Of a stretch of 64,000 bases of DNA, positions 26,126-41,100 are shown one piece after another. Numbering within the stretch: position 1 is the stretch's first letter; each line of letters starts with the position of its first letter. The notes below the pieces were generated by a model. The model was not told the origin of the DNA, did not search any database, and saw only the letters and a list, made by a program, of their open reading frames with translations. The position numbers and the translations under genes are program-made. The stretch lies in assembly GCF_030936135.1 (NCBI RefSeq), contig NC_082604.1, forward strand, positions 8,563,001 to 8,627,000, given 5' to 3'. Source of the stretch: Gavia stellata. Lineage: Eukaryota; Chordata; Aves; Gaviiformes; Gaviidae.

Positions 26126-29100
26126 CGGAACAAGCTAAGTATTTCACCTGAGGGAAGAAGGGAAGGGAATTAGAAGATTTAACATAAAATTTACTGAAAA
26201 GTAAGAGTTTTTTGCAATTGAGGATATTTTTCATTGGGGAGAGTCACTTATAAAATGGAATCCACTGCTGTACAAAAATCGCTGTTAAAAAAGTAATATC
26301 AATGTTGAACATTCAGACCAGACTGGACTATCAAACAAAAGTACAGGCTCTTCAGATTAGGAAGCACTGATGCCCCACAGGTGTCAAGAACAAAAAAGCT
26401 ACTGGAATTACTTCAGCTTTTCCAAACAGCAATGCCAAATTAGTGATCAGAAAATGCCTCAGGTATTCCTAATTCCTTAAAAAATCTGCTAGAATAAAAG
26501 TACTCCAATTCCTGAATTATATTTTCTCTTACTTGTGCAGAAGATCTACAGAACAACACCTCACCTGTCAGATCTAAGTAAAGACAGATCAATGCTAAAT
26601 GAAAAGCCGATTTTAATAAAATTTTCCAGAAGCATCCAAAGACCTTAAACCAGAAAAGTTAAGATACTCTCCAACTGGGTGTGCAGGAGACAAGAATGTC
26701 TTCTCTTCAGACCAAAAAACCCCAAAAAAACGAAAGCATGGCACTAAGTCAAAGGAAGACTAAAACCTTTGTGGAATGTATTCCCTTTGCATAAAGGCTC
26801 TTAAACACAATAGAAGGGAATAAAAATGGGCCAGAAAACAACTATAGCGTCATCCAGGATTAAGTAGTTATGTTAGTTTTACACAGCTTGGTTTCCATAT
26901 TCTTCCTTAGGTATTCTCCTATTTTTTGAACTGAATTTAGGCTAACACTTGTATGTAAGGATCAGCTGAAACTCTGGCATAACCTGCACCTTGCTCTGAC
27001 TGCCAGCACCACCCGAGTAGCTAGAGTATTTGTGCTGATGCAGAGCAACACACAGCAGCAATACCATTGCCAACTAGATCAGATTTACATCCTTGTCTGA
27101 TGTCCTCTCTGACACTGACCCAGTACCCTTTGGAGTCTAGCCCACTGCTGCATCTGCTTTCTCTGGGACAGCTGTTAAGTGTGTCATCCTACCCAGTCTT
27201 GCCCTTTTTGAAGTTTCAGAACAGGCTTCCTACTGCAGGGGGACAGTAGACTGTGCTTCACCAGAATTCAGGAAGAAAGACCCAGTGTTTTGAGGCTACA
27301 GTCACACAATTGCTTCCTGAAGATGATGGATTAACTGAAAGCTAAATCTACCTTTGTATTTTCAAAGGTACAAACTTCTTGTTTACATGTGCAACTCCTT
27401 AAGCGTTTTCCTTCCTAACTGGACAAAACTCTGCGTAAGGGATAGTACACAATAGTAAATACTATTATAGTAGCATATAGGATAGTAAATGCTGAGACAG
27501 TTGGTACAAGGATGTAGGACTGCAGCTGCAGAGTACATGAGCGGCTCGATTTCTCAGGCAATGACATTACTCCAGGAACCAAAGGTTATTTGCTATTAAG
27601 TATTTACAACTGCAGATGCAAAACTCGCTTCAGATAAACCTTAAATCCCGTAAATAACGTACAGCAACATAGATTTCATCAAAATTATTTCATTTACTGT
27701 ACACGTTTGTATTTACCTGGAAGGAGCAACACCTACTAAATTAGGACCCAGCCCTCTAAACAGAGAACGAGGACCTTCCTTTTGCAAGATCATCCTGGAA
27801 AACAAAAAAAAGTAACAATACTGTAACATTCACACCAAAATTAAGGAATGCACTGACCACCAAAGCTACACCATTTTAAGTTTTACTCTGTGTAAAACTT
27901 TCATAATAACTGACAATGCAATGCTGACCACAAAAAATTAGTCATTTCCTAGAATCAGCATAAAATAAAATTCCATTATTGCTTGACATGCCATAGAAAT
28001 CCAGGAACTAAATGCAGAAGTAAATCCTTATGATGTCAATACAGACTTACCTCAAAGATAGGAACACATACATAGATGCAGTTACCTCTCATTAGGAAGT
28101 TAAAGAAAGTGTCCTTTTATCAGGGAGAAAATACTAAGCATGGAAATTTTCACGTTCCTCTAGGTTGTAGAGTTTTGTCTCCTGTTGTTAAGGAGACGAA
28201 AATATTTGATTCTATTCTATATTCCTTTCATCACCCTTTAGCTCCCAATGCTTGGGAACTTTTTTGGATGGGAGGGACAGGGAGTGAAGAGCAAGAGAGG
28301 AGGAGAGGAGAGAATAGAAGAGACTTATGAAGGTTCAGTTACAGCAAGTCATATGCCTTCTGAGAGCTGCTCAGGAAAATGTTAGCTCTACTGCTTATCA
28401 TGCCCAGCCAGGGACATCATCTGCAATCTATTATCTACTTTTCTCAAAAGGACAGAAGCCTCAGCATGGCTTTGCATGTGCTACCCTGGTTTGATTCTAC
28501 AAGACTCCTAAGAGTACGCTGAGTTACATTGCAGAAGTTAGAGGAAAGCAGCCTTTCAGTTGCAAAGTCCTGCCTTCCCCATCCCCATAAAAGATTTAAA
28601 TCCACTAAGCAGTCAACTAGGAACCCATTCTTATCTTTATTCTTTCTGTAAGATATGGTGATTATTTTGACTACAGTAAAAGGAAATGGAAACCCTCAAT
28701 GTGAGAAGTGGCCCTTCCTTGAGGCTGCCAGGGATTCCCTCCTATCAGTTCTAGACTGCTGCCTGTGTGCTCCTAACCCAAGCACTGCTGCTGGGCTGCA
28801 GAAACAGTGTTTTTTTCTTTCCGACTCATTCCAGAAAAGACAATCCTGACCTCCTCATGCAAAGTAACTCACTTAAGTTTGAGATTAACTGAAAAAGGAG
28901 TGTAACCCATGCAAAGAGTCACAGCCACAGTACAGCCCTACCATCTCGTGGTACCAGCTCCACTATAAACACAGCTCTGAAAAGACTGCTCGGGTGGCAG
29001 GGGGGTGTCACCTCCCATCTTTGTGCGATTTGCAGAGAAACAAAGGGATACAAGCAGTGTATTGAGACCTCAAATGAGGCATTACTAGTACTTAAGTGTT

Positions 29101-32100
29101 TGGAATACCTATACCATGTAACTGTAGTTTTTAGAAAGAGTTGAAAACCATTATACAGCAAGGTACAGTGGCACAGTAAGAGGATATCCAGTAATACTCA
29201 GTTTTAGTGAAATCAATCTGCCCAACAATCTAGATGTTAATCAGGTATGGTATTTTAAAAGGTATGGTTGGACATGGGAGGAGAAACAAGGACTATCTGC
29301 ATGCCATCACTGCAAACTGCTCCAGCAATTACTTTAGAACCAGATTTAAAGTTAATTCTTAACTACTTCAACTAGATATTGCAAAACAGAACTCTGTGCT
29401 TACCGATTTAGAAACACTGGCCAATACACACAAATAGTTCTCCTGTATATTTCTTCTTCAAAGAGACATGCAGGTTAATGACAAGTCAATTACTCAATAA
29501 AGCAAACTACCCTTGTATAAATGGCTGTTTTGTTTGGAATTTACTATCAGAACAAACAGGTGAAAGCCATCTATAGCACTGAAGGAGATTCCAAACCTAT
29601 TCTGATTTCCAGCAGCTGATTCACCACAGTTCTGCCGCTAAATCAAACTGAAAGTTTACATTTGCTTTCAGTAAGCCAAAATAAAATGGTGGTTCTGCAC
29701 AGTTACCATCACTATTTAGGAATGCTAGCATATAATGTGTCCAGCAACATCTTAGCTTAGATATGATTTCACTATGTGGGTAGCATTACTCCACAGCAAT
29801 AACTGGAATATTGAACACACTCAAAAGCAGAGAATCACAGAATCACAGAATGATAGGGGTTGGAAGGGACCTCTGGAGATCATCTAGTCCAACCTCATCA
29901 CCAGAGCAGGTTCACCTAGAGCAGATTTGGAAATACAAATTACTTAGACATGTCTGTTACCCTGAAAGCGTTTCGAACACTTATGGAAGGAATTATTAAA
30001 AAAAAAAATCTTACTCTATTCCAGAGCTCAGCATGGGCACAGCAACAGATTACAGCAAAGCTGATCCCAATTAACATGATCTGTGTCCACTTAAAACACT
30101 AAAAAGTCACTACCCCCACAACATCATGTGTTACACATATGTATATATGCACATATATGCATGTATACAAAGCAGCAGGAACCTCAGTGTCTTAAGAGAA
30201 ACTTGGGAGTGAAGTGTACCAGGTCCATTTGTTTCTTCTGGATCTACATTGTCCCAAAACTTGACAGAGCACCAAAGAGTTAAAGAGATGTTGCAGCAGA
30301 CAGGATTATAACAGTGGTAGTTACTGACACTCTTCTACATTCACAGACACCAGCTGGAGGAGTTCCAGAGCCTACACTGAAAATAAGACACAAACTTAGC
30401 CTGCACTGTTTATTGAAAGTAGTAAATGGCAAATCCATGGTTGGAAGAACAGCACAAATGCTCTGTATGGCCTCAGCTGACCTGCTTCTGTCACATGGGG
30501 AAGGCTGTCAGATTTCCATTATCAAGACCTCAGGTTTAAACTCAGCATGGTTAGTTGTAAGAGGCATCCGCAATATGATATACACCACAGATATTTAAGA
30601 AAAAGGGAATTCGCTTTTGTTGCCAGAGAATGCAGTCACCTGTACCAGTTCTTCTGAGTTTGTTTCCTGACAGAGATGCCTTTGAAGTCACCTCTATCGA
30701 TGCTTAAGATGCAGAAGTGATTCCACAGCAGTCAGTTAACTGAAATTCTGACATCATTTGCCCGATTCACTCTGCTTTTAGGCTGAGTACTGTGAACCTT
30801 GGAGCACTGCACTGAATTTGGTATGAGAAGAGACAGCCAAACCCTGACACCTATGAGTCAGAAAATATCAAGTGACAGTAAAGGCATGAGAATGCCAGAG
30901 GGATCCAGTTTGATTTCTCTACTAAACAGCCCTAGTCCCTTAACTGAGAATAATTATGTCCTGCACCTACATATTTTTATTGTCACAGTCCATTGCCATG
31001 TCATTTGGGATGTTTTCATATTTCCTGTATTTAAAGAACTTGAAACCCAGAAAAGTTACTTGGCATCTCAGTTGTTTGATACTGACCTGGAAGAAAACAC
31101 ATCTAAGCAAAGAACAAAAGCAGCAGAAGATACACATTCTTATATCACAGATAAACAAACAACATGTCTAAGAAGCAGATTTAAAAAAAAACAAACAAAA
31201 CCAAACAAGCCCTACCAATGAAGTTCATCACAGACTACCTCTACCTCAGTCTGAATTTGCTTCCTGGGAAGACCAAGTTGTTTTAGGGATGGGTTTAAAG
31301 CATAGCACACTTCTAGAAGAGGGGCATATGAAACAAACATCTGTTCATCGTGCTATTCATTCAGATACATTTCTAAACAGAAAATAAATACATAACCAAT
31401 CATTCAGGGAAGAAGCTGAAGGGCTCCACTTCCATCAAGAGAAGCCAATAAGGCAAGTGTTTTGGATGGAACTCTCCTTCCTTGTCACAACCTGAGCCCA
31501 CCCTTCCTTCCCACATACCTGTTCCCAACATGTTCACCCATCATACTCTTATACATAAAAGGCTCTGAATCAAAACTTCCATGATAAGAACTACCTTGCA
31601 TTCAAGGAGCTATTTGGGTACAACCTCCATTTAAGCAAGTCCTACCCTCTAACCAGATTAAGCCTAAATCCTACACTGCAACTGCCAGAAGGGGCTCTCT
31701 AAAACTACTTCTCACTGATTAATTGGGGATAGAAGGTAGGTGGTCTGAGTCTTACCAAATTCTTTTTAATGCAAGAAGCAGTAGCAGGTCCTTTCTGGAG
31801 GAAAATTCCCCTCATTCCCAAATACTGAAGGTACCTCCCCATACCTGGCTAGCTTGAGTCCCCCGGAGCAGAGTGAAACCTGCCTGCCTGTGGTCTGTAC
31901 TAGCAGTTTAACTGTTGCCATACAACTTTCCTGCTGGCTACTGAACATCACAAGCACTGGTGGCAAGGAGAGGAACAGCAGTCCCTGTTCAGTGAGGTGC
32001 TATGCAAACAAAATGTCCCAAAGCATGGCAAAAATCTAGCCTTACTTATATCTCTTACTAGCTCTAAAAAAGTGTTAAGCATCACACATCCACCAGAAGA

Positions 32101-35100
32101 TACTGAAAAGCAGGAAGGGTATGGAGTAGTGAAAGTTGAGAGAGACTAAGAAGCTGAGTTAGTTTTCATATGGCTTCTTGCTTCCATATCCAGTAACACC
32201 TATGATTTGGACACAGAACAGTTTAAGTCGTCTTACACTAACACTTTTTCAGGATGAAAATAGAGTCTGGCAGGTAAGTGTTACAGTGCTCCCACTGAGT
32301 TTTGGGGATGTAGTTTGGAGCTGTGAATTGTACAGGGTATACATGCTCTGGCTAATTCAAGGTACAAACTCAAACATGAAGGAAATTCTGAAAAGTGGAA
32401 TGTGAAACTACATTTTTAAGTACAGTTAAAAGGCAAAACATGGAAAGTCACCTCATGGTAGCACCATGAAAGACATAAGAGTCTGAATCTTTCATATGGA
32501 TTTATCCAACACAACTCTCTCCTCCTCCCTCTCCAAAATGAAGCAAAAACCTAGTAACATGTACACTCACTTCAAACAATGGAGAGGTCCAGGAGAAACT
32601 CTAGTTACTCGATTGACGCTAGCACCATTCACAGTGTTGAGATGGACTTCAGAAATGTAAAGAGTCACAGAGGAGGACTGCAATCGTGTTTTCACAACTT
32701 CCAGTGGACATGTCAGAATTGCACCAACAGTACCGCCACATCTGCAAAAAGAAATAGGATCATCACATTCTTAACCGCGAAGAAACTGAAGGATACGCTC
32801 ATATGATACGTAATTAACATTATACTCAACACAGTCAAATTGCAAAAGGTGAAGACACAGCTGGAACACGTGTGACAATGCTGCAGTTATTTGCCCTTGA
32901 AGGCAAGCAAACTGTTAAGTCAGTTTGTTAACCCCGCAACTTGGAGCGAAAATTTAAACAGACAAAAAAAAGTTTCCCGAAGTAGTGAAGGTGCACAGTC
33001 GTCAGTACATGCTGTTCAAATCAGTTCTGGGAAGTAGCTCAGTATCTGAAATGTTTAACTTCTTATGGTAAATTTTAACTTTTTTTGAATGTTTAGTGTG
33101 CTCCTGACCACAAACAAGATGCCAAAAATCCTTAAGGGTAGAAAAGATTTATGCACTATGCACACAGGGCTACATGTAAAAACTGGTATAAACTGCGGTG
33201 TGGCAATTTACTAAAATTAAATACTTATGAAGACATCTTCAAAACTCCATTTGTATTTTGGGCATTGCACCATGAAAGCAATGATTCTGAGTGTTTCCCG
33301 AGCTCTACCCATTACAGCAAGACAGACTAGATACTGTAGAGTAGAACCTGGGAAGACACAAGAGCTTTAAGTGGCTAACCAGGTGAAGACTTGCAGATTT
33401 GGCTTGTCTGCCACTCGTTTCTGTGAGCAAGCCAAGGCAAGTCATGCATGACTTCTCTATGACTGCTCTAGCAGAATGGGAGTAACTCCACTGTCAGCAG
33501 AACACAGCCAAGAACATACTGCCTTTTAGCAGCTCTGCTCAGAGGATTCTTCTGGTGCTTGTTCATAACCAATTTATTAATATCCACACTCCTATCTGCT
33601 TAATTACAATCACATATAGCCTCTGACAGAAAAATGTCAAATTCTCAAATTCTGATTCTAAAGACAACCCCAAATTCCTTGACATTACTATTACAAAAGA
33701 GTGCTTCCCTTGAACCTTTTCCAAGATCAGTATTCTTAACTTTGTCAAATACTGTTCTTAAAACTATTAACAAGACACTATATGCACCCTATTTAAAACA
33801 AACAAATAAAACCCCCAACAAAACAAAAAACCAAACCCAGATTTAAATTAATTAACACTACTAACAGAGTCTGAATTCCACCAACACACAAATACAAATC
33901 GTACTAAATCCAAAGGGCCTGGCATTCACTTCTCTGATGCAATAACTAGAGTTGGTGTTTGATTCTGACAAGATAGTTATCAGCTATTTTGTTGTAACGT
34001 GAGAGGCTCAAACACCCCCAAAACCTTTAAAAAGCTGTAAAACTTGTTCAACAGTATTTCTTAAATAATGTCTTCCAAAACGCAAAGGAGAGTTCAGTAC
34101 AAATTAGGAGTAATAGCTAAGACAAGATCTCCTATAAACTTTCATAGGAAGGTAGCTTTTAGTCTGTTGACTCTACTACTGCAGAGAATACCAGAAGTAA
34201 TGGTAGTTGTTAGCACTGCACCCTAAAAAACTAATCTGTTTGTACAAATTTAACTGCTGCAAAGTAGCATAATGTTCGATGATGTTCACTTAATGCTCCC
34301 ATTTAAACCTAGTGACCTAGAAGTATCCTATTACTAAGCCTAAAGACATCTTGTGCCACCCTTAATTCCAACATTAGACTGAAGTCTAATGTTTTCCAAG
34401 TTTTAATTGATGAAAGAAATCAAGTTGCTTTGTCAGGCTGGAAAAAAATGTTCTCACAGGAAGATGGAAGACAGTCTTCCAGTGTGTGCTGTACACATGG
34501 AGTCACAGACTGATACAGGTTTTACAGTAGCATGTTTAAAACATCTCTGAATGAGCAATTCACTTGCTTTTCCAATGGTAAGCTACAAATAGACTTTTTA
34601 AAATAAGAACTGCAGGAAGAGACAGGCCAGATGTGCTAATATTTATTTTAGCCAGTGTTGGAAGCAGTAGGAGCCTGTAACATGTAACGATTCATGACAT
34701 GAGAACCACAGGTAGGCCAGCCCTCAAAACAACTTGACATGGAGCTTTAGAGCTTGAGCATCTTCAAGACAGCAAGTTACTGTGTTTCCTGCAGTTCAAC
34801 AGCAGACACTGCTGTAGGGTAATGTGCCCATGCAGGCAGTGTAGGAAGCTGGCTTTAGAGTTTATCTCCTTTCTTGTAACCCCTCTGTTTCTGATCCCCT
34901 CGAGCCTATTCCCTTTAAGACCTTTCTGCATTTGATTTTGGACAGGTTACATGAGGACTTGTTTTCAAGCAACAGTAATAGCAAGAGAAAGCACGTGGTA
35001 TGGTTTATATTAACGAGATAATACCATGGAAGGGGGAAAAAAGGAGAAAAAAATTGGCCTGCATTCTTCAACAGGGCTTGGAATTTGGAGACTTTAATGC

Positions 35101-38100
35101 TACTGGCTCTGCAGCTACGTTGCACTGGAAAAAATTTCTAAAGTTGAAGATTAACACCTACCTGGAGCTTGTATCCTGCATGCTTCCCTGCACCACACCC
35201 AAATCACCACAAGGTATGCCTGACTGCAACAGCACTTCTGTCAGACATTCGCTGTGGATGGGTTAGAAATACTTCATTCAGCAATGGATTACTAGATTAC
35301 TAGGGAAGAGGGCAGACAACCAGCTACGCAATGCTTGTTCTTTTTAAGTCTGCCTACAAGCAAGTGTTGTTCACTGATAACCAGCTGATGTAACAGCTGC
35401 CAGCACTATATTTAAATGCATCATAAAGAAGCAGCAGACCAACTGCCTCCCTTTAAGAACTGGGTACCCTTTACCCGCACCACATTCTGCCATTCAAGTC
35501 ATTTCAAATAATTGTTTGTTCTTTCTTTAAACAGTTTAAGACGTCTCAACTGAACCTAAGAATATTTTGAATGTTTTCCACTAACTATTGATAGTTTGGA
35601 TTAAAATTCTCCTCTGTTTCCTATCTTCAAGATCTCAAATTGCTACTTACAAATGAAGAAAGCAGAGAATTGTTTTATGGTGTTATGTGGTTCTGTATTG
35701 CTCAAACAAGTAATTGCAAAATCCCCCATTTCTACTTCTGTCAAAATGTAATACCTCACTCTCCCAGCCCTCAAAAAGCCCCATATAATAGAGAAAGCAC
35801 CTGGAATTGAAGGAATGACAGAAAAAGTCCCCAGATGTTGAGGAACCAGACCTTGCTCAGTAGTCACAAGATCCACTGAGTTTGAACTGAACCACTAAAT
35901 GAAAGCATAATCCAGGAACTACACTGTTTATCTAGTTCACTTGAACTTTAAGATAAACACTGCAAGGCTTGACAAAAATCTGTTTATGAGAAACTGTCAG
36001 TAAACATAGCTTGTAGGTAAACAAAGAGAGACAATTCAATAACTATGCACCCTGTACAAATAAGCAACTTCTAAGAAGCATGCCAGCTGTTCTGTCACCA
36101 GCATCAATGGCAGTGTATTTTACTTAGAAATATATTTCCGTCCTTGCTTATTTAACACACTACTAGAAATACTGTGAAAGAGACAGCTACTTCTTTGTGC
36201 TCCAAGTCCTGGCAAGCCATTAACAAGCAGCCACCAGCTCCAGCTTAGCAAAAGTGTTCTATAAATTGCCAGCAGACCACTGCCACTATTCCTGCTACCC
36301 TCCTCACCGGCTCAGATTAAGGGGAGGTTTTTTTTAGTTTGTGGCTTAACACAAAATAGGCATTAGCACATTTTGGAAAAAACATTTTTTAAGAGTTAGA
36401 AAATTATTAGATTTCTTCTCCTTAATAACACAGGTGGGATTTTGTAAACTACTTAAGAAATTTCTACTACCTAAAACCACTCTGGGCTTCAGCATCTCCA
36501 GTCACCTACTAGGGCCCAACAACTGGGACTTGTGAGAACACTTACTAATGTGTAACTTTTTCTCCAGGATTAGATGAGTTTCACCTGGCAGAGTGAGTAG
36601 GTAAGCACTCCTCCTGACAGAGTATAAACTGGAAGTGAAGAAGGGCAAAACCTGAGACTGAATGTTTACAGCAGTTTCTAATAAATGCTGTTCAGAAGAC
36701 CACTTGCTAATCTTACCTATCCTAAATTTGACATTTGCATCTAAATCAATGTTTACTACAAGCCTTTTCCAGCTTTGCCAAGTGAGTATAAGAAAAACTT
36801 GCAAAGCTAACTTTCATCAGAAACACCTGATCATACAAGGGCATGAGAACTCACCCATAGGTCCCAAGTAATTTGAAGGGCAGAAAAGCAAAGATCAGTA
36901 GGTAAATCCACAAAAATAAACACACAGGTAAAAAAGGAATATTAAAATCACACTACTATTAACACAGTCAAGTTAGAGAATTAAAGCTGCAGCTTAAACT
37001 GTACAAGAAGGCTCAAGAGACATTGTACTCAGTGAAACAGATACAGAGCATGTAGTTATCTAACCTGCAGGATTATGACAAACTTAAAACAACAACAGTA
37101 AAATTAAGAACAGTTGTCTGCTTGAGATCTCTTGGACAGAAGAATCTAGGAAGATAGCAATGCCCTCCTAAACAGCAGCTTATTCCAGAGAGTACCCATA
37201 GAAAAACCCAAAACTATTTAATTTGATCCCTAACGTGCATTTAGAAGTCCATCACCTCACTGAATTAACAGAAACAAATCTGGAACTATTTGGGCTTTAA
37301 ACTCTGCTAGCAATTCAACACAGATACAGTATTGACAACCATTTTCCCCAGATAAACCTGTATTATTTGTGAGACACTGCAAGGAAAGAAATATGCACAT
37401 GCTTCAAAAACCTAATCCTGTTTGGCATTCAAATCCCAGGTTCTATTTCCAGAGATGGCTGCACAAGAAAACCTTCTTTTATTATTGCAAGTTGAGGGTA
37501 TCTGCTAAGGAATCACTTTGCCCAAAGTAGTTGAGTATCTTCTACTGTTGTTACCTTACACCCCTGCAAGTAAAAGCAGAGACAGCTCCAGCATGGATGA
37601 GGGTCTCAACTTCAGCCACTGACTGTCTATAAATGCTCCAAAGCAGATTAATATTCCCACTGCTAGTGTCAGCTGACCTAGAATTGAAACTGTCAGTGCA
37701 AGAATTTTTTATTCCTTCAGATAATTATTTACTTTACACAAATAAAAACTAAGGCTGTATAGTGCTAGTCTCCGATTCACCTTTCACAGTATTTGTAATC
37801 ACAGCCTCAAAGACTCAAAGATAACCTTTGACCTTGTTATCTTGGGTCTACATTCATTCATGTATTTTACCAGCTGTTTTTCTCTCTTGTATGAAAATGA
37901 AAGTTCGATGCAAATACAAGAAAAATAGCAAGAAAACTGAGCTCAAAACTATCAAAAGAAACAAAACCCAAGCCACTTGCAAACAGAACTCCTTCTAATC
38001 TCTTCACCACTTACTGCAAATTCAGGTCCCAAATCTATCAGCAATTTCACAAAGCTGCCTTACAACACATGAATAACTTTTACATCAACAGATAAAGTTG

Positions 38101-41100
38101 CAGGTTGGGTATTAAGTTTACAGCATCCCGCTTTTGAGGGTATTTAAGGGCTTTAGCAAGTACAACTTTCAGAAACAGCAAGAAGTATCTCATTAATCCT
38201 CAACAGTCAGGGTTTTCCTATTATACTGCTAAACCTGCACAGTATACACCTTTCCAACTTTAGAATTAATGTGATGACTAGAAGTACTGGCAGCCGGAAA
38301 CCCTTAACCCCCTTATTCACCGATTATGTTTCTTTGCTGAAACTTAGAAAGCATAAGTTAAGCTAACATCCTCAAACTAAAAATACTAATCAAACTTGCT
38401 ATTTCTAATTAACAGCATAAAAATAAAATTCCCCTGATGTGCTGACATATAGAAACCTACAAGTGAAAACAGGAAAAACATCACAAGGGAAACAAGCATC
38501 ACTGGGTTCCATTATCCAAAAAACCCATCAACATGTACTGTGTAGCTTCTATTAGGAACCAGGGTAAATAAATATTTACAACAGCATTTGTATTAAGTAA
38601 AAACATCTGAAAACATCTAGAAAGAAATATGAGAAACACACCAGCTTCACAGTTTCTCAAGTACTGACAGCAACTTTCATGCAATTTGGTAACCTCACGA
38701 AGCAAAATCCAAGCTGCTCAGTGCTTTAAACAAACACTGCCTTATTCCTCACAGAAGAGTATCTGAACACAAAAATAACCTGAAGATTGGACAGGCAGGT
38801 ACTAACCTTCTCCTATGCCTTACAACAGGAAGAACTCATTCTGGAAGACACCCAGGGTTATGCCAGGAATGTATTTTAGGGTAGAGGGGAGTCCAAGTGC
38901 TTGGCTACTCAGTTATGGCTCAAGTGGCTATTTTCTGAAAGGGAGCCAAAAAGCCCCTATCATCACACTACCTGCTACATTATTAACTAGTATCTTCTTA
39001 AATCAAAACACCCCAAGGGTCTTTCACCTCCACTTCATGCATTTCAACAGTGTCTCATCTTCCTGAAGAATTCAAAGATTTGTCTCAAATGTACTTTCTG
39101 AGTGTTAACTATTTCAGCCGCTGCAGGGATTTGCTAAGAAGCTCTGTCAAAGAGTGATTTAAATTACAGATCAATTTGAGACAGTTCTATGATCAGGACA
39201 AATAAACAGAGGCTCCTCCCTATACTCCCTCACATATTAAATTAGAAAACAACAAACTTTCTGCAGGAAACACTAAGAGTAAAGAAAGAATTAAGAAGTG
39301 AACCCGAGACTGTCCAACCCTGAACTTAGAAAAGCAGCTGTCTACCTCCTAACTCAAAACAGTCCCTCCTTTTGCTGAGGAAACAAAGCCTAGGCGAGCC
39401 CTGATGGAAGTTTGTATGATACAGAATTACTGTCATAAGCTTTCTGGAAATGAAGAATAAATCATGAAAATCTGGAAATTATTTTTTGTAGCCAACACCT
39501 GAATTTTCATTCGAGGTACCACTTATGATTTCAAGTAAGTACATCCAAAACATATTAGTCTTCCCTATAACGCAAAACATTAATGTCTTCCTACTACTTT
39601 TTTTGTTGTTTTAAGTAGTCTAATAACTAAAAAAGCATGTAACTGTGTAACTTACACACTTGAAGTAAAATGTTCATCTAAAGCCTACATGTCAATCACA
39701 AGACTTTGTAATTTAAGGATGCAAGACATTCAACTGATTATTCCTCTTGGTTTGGAGTAAAAGCACCTGAGTTTATACTACCAACATGCTGCCTACAGTG
39801 ACAACACTTGCAATTTGACTAGGAGATGGAAAAACAGAAGATAGGCAAAAAAATCTACAGTTTGATTCCTGAAACAGAAGAGTTCTGAGTAATGCAACTG
39901 AGTAGTTCAAAAAATAAAAAAAAAATAAAAAAAATCAAGTTTCACCTGAAGCACAATTATGTATCCTGATCCAACACTACAGGCGCCCAGCTAGTTCCTG
40001 CTCCCACAAGGACAAGACACTATTAGCAAATGGAACTGTGGTAACTACGTGGTTTGCGGAAACAGAACCTGACAAATAGGGGCATCATGACAAAATATGA
40101 GCTAAGTAAGTGATTTCAAATGTGTCACAGCATGAAACTGAACTCCAGGTACACTATCAATCCATTCAGTTATGCTCCCTGCAATTACTCTTCAGCATGG
40201 AGTGCACAATGGCAGTTTTGAATATAGCCTAGAAAACCACACTAAGTGTCTTTAGGTGACAGCAAAATTACTGCATGGAGCCAATTGCTTACAAATTCTA
40301 TCAGTTAAAACTGTTTTTCTTTAAGGAATGTGTTCTTAAAAGTTTGTAAACTTTTTTTTTTTAATTAAAAAGGAATTCTTTATTTTTGTTAAAAATGAAA
40401 CTACTTGAGTAAAAATTACTTATTTTTAGAAAAACAAAGCAAGTAGGAATTGCTGTGTAATTGTCTCACCATCACTGCCCCAGTGGCCAGCACTGATAAG
40501 AGTCTATCAAACCAGTTGGAAAGGGATAAAGATGCAGAGATAGGAAAAAAGGAATGAGGGGAAAAAAATTATTAGAAATACGAAACTAACTCCCAGCATA
40601 AACTTGTAATGGCCCCAAAATTGCAGTTTGACAGTTGTTGTTGAATTGGTCATGAAACAAGCTAGACAGCTACAGAAAAATCCCAGGATGGCCTCGCCTA
40701 CACTACTAAAACAGCAATGTCATCAGTTATAGCCTCATTAAAGAAAGCAGGAATTGACGACTGAACTTAGACATTACAAAAAAAGGCCAGCAAATTGACA
40801 AATCATGTTGTTTCCATACAGTCTCCAGTGAAACCTAAAGGAAAACAAAGCTTCCTTCCTTTTTCTTTAAGTTTCACTGAAGACTAAAGATCCCTCAGGT
40901 GATCTGCAGTCCACCATGCTTGAAAAGAAGTTAGGAGATGACCCTGAATAACTTTTCTACTGTTAAATGTGACCAAATATACACTGTTAGCTTTGCTGAA
41001 CTAAGGTTACAGGAAATGTGTAGCTGGCATATAAGGAAATGGCATTCAGCCTTTTCCTCACAGTATAACCCTTGACCCAACTGGCCAGCAGCTAACCATA

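Larger units (their letters stand above)
24937..27716 (-). other. SLC25A36: SLC25A36 intron 3
   Basis: A 2780-bp intron holding the two most unusual sequence structures of the gene: a 93-nt imperfect hairpin (25403-25495) and a 25-G homopolymer (26101-26125). Otherwise it is AT-rich with no recognised exon. Confidence 0.93.
27795..32570 (-). other. SLC25A36: SLC25A36 intron 2
   Basis: A 4776-bp intron. It contains a short CR1 3'-end fragment (29831-29925), a 38-nt alternating purine/pyrimidine tract (30132-30169) and a polypurine stretch (about 28262-28323). Several 60-140 codon ORFs here have no coding signature. Confidence 0.93.

Noticed and set aside
30799..31221. 140-codon plus-strand ORF in intron 2
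   Set aside because: It ends in a lysine-rich stretch from simple A-rich sequence, has no domain signature and lies antisense inside an intron.
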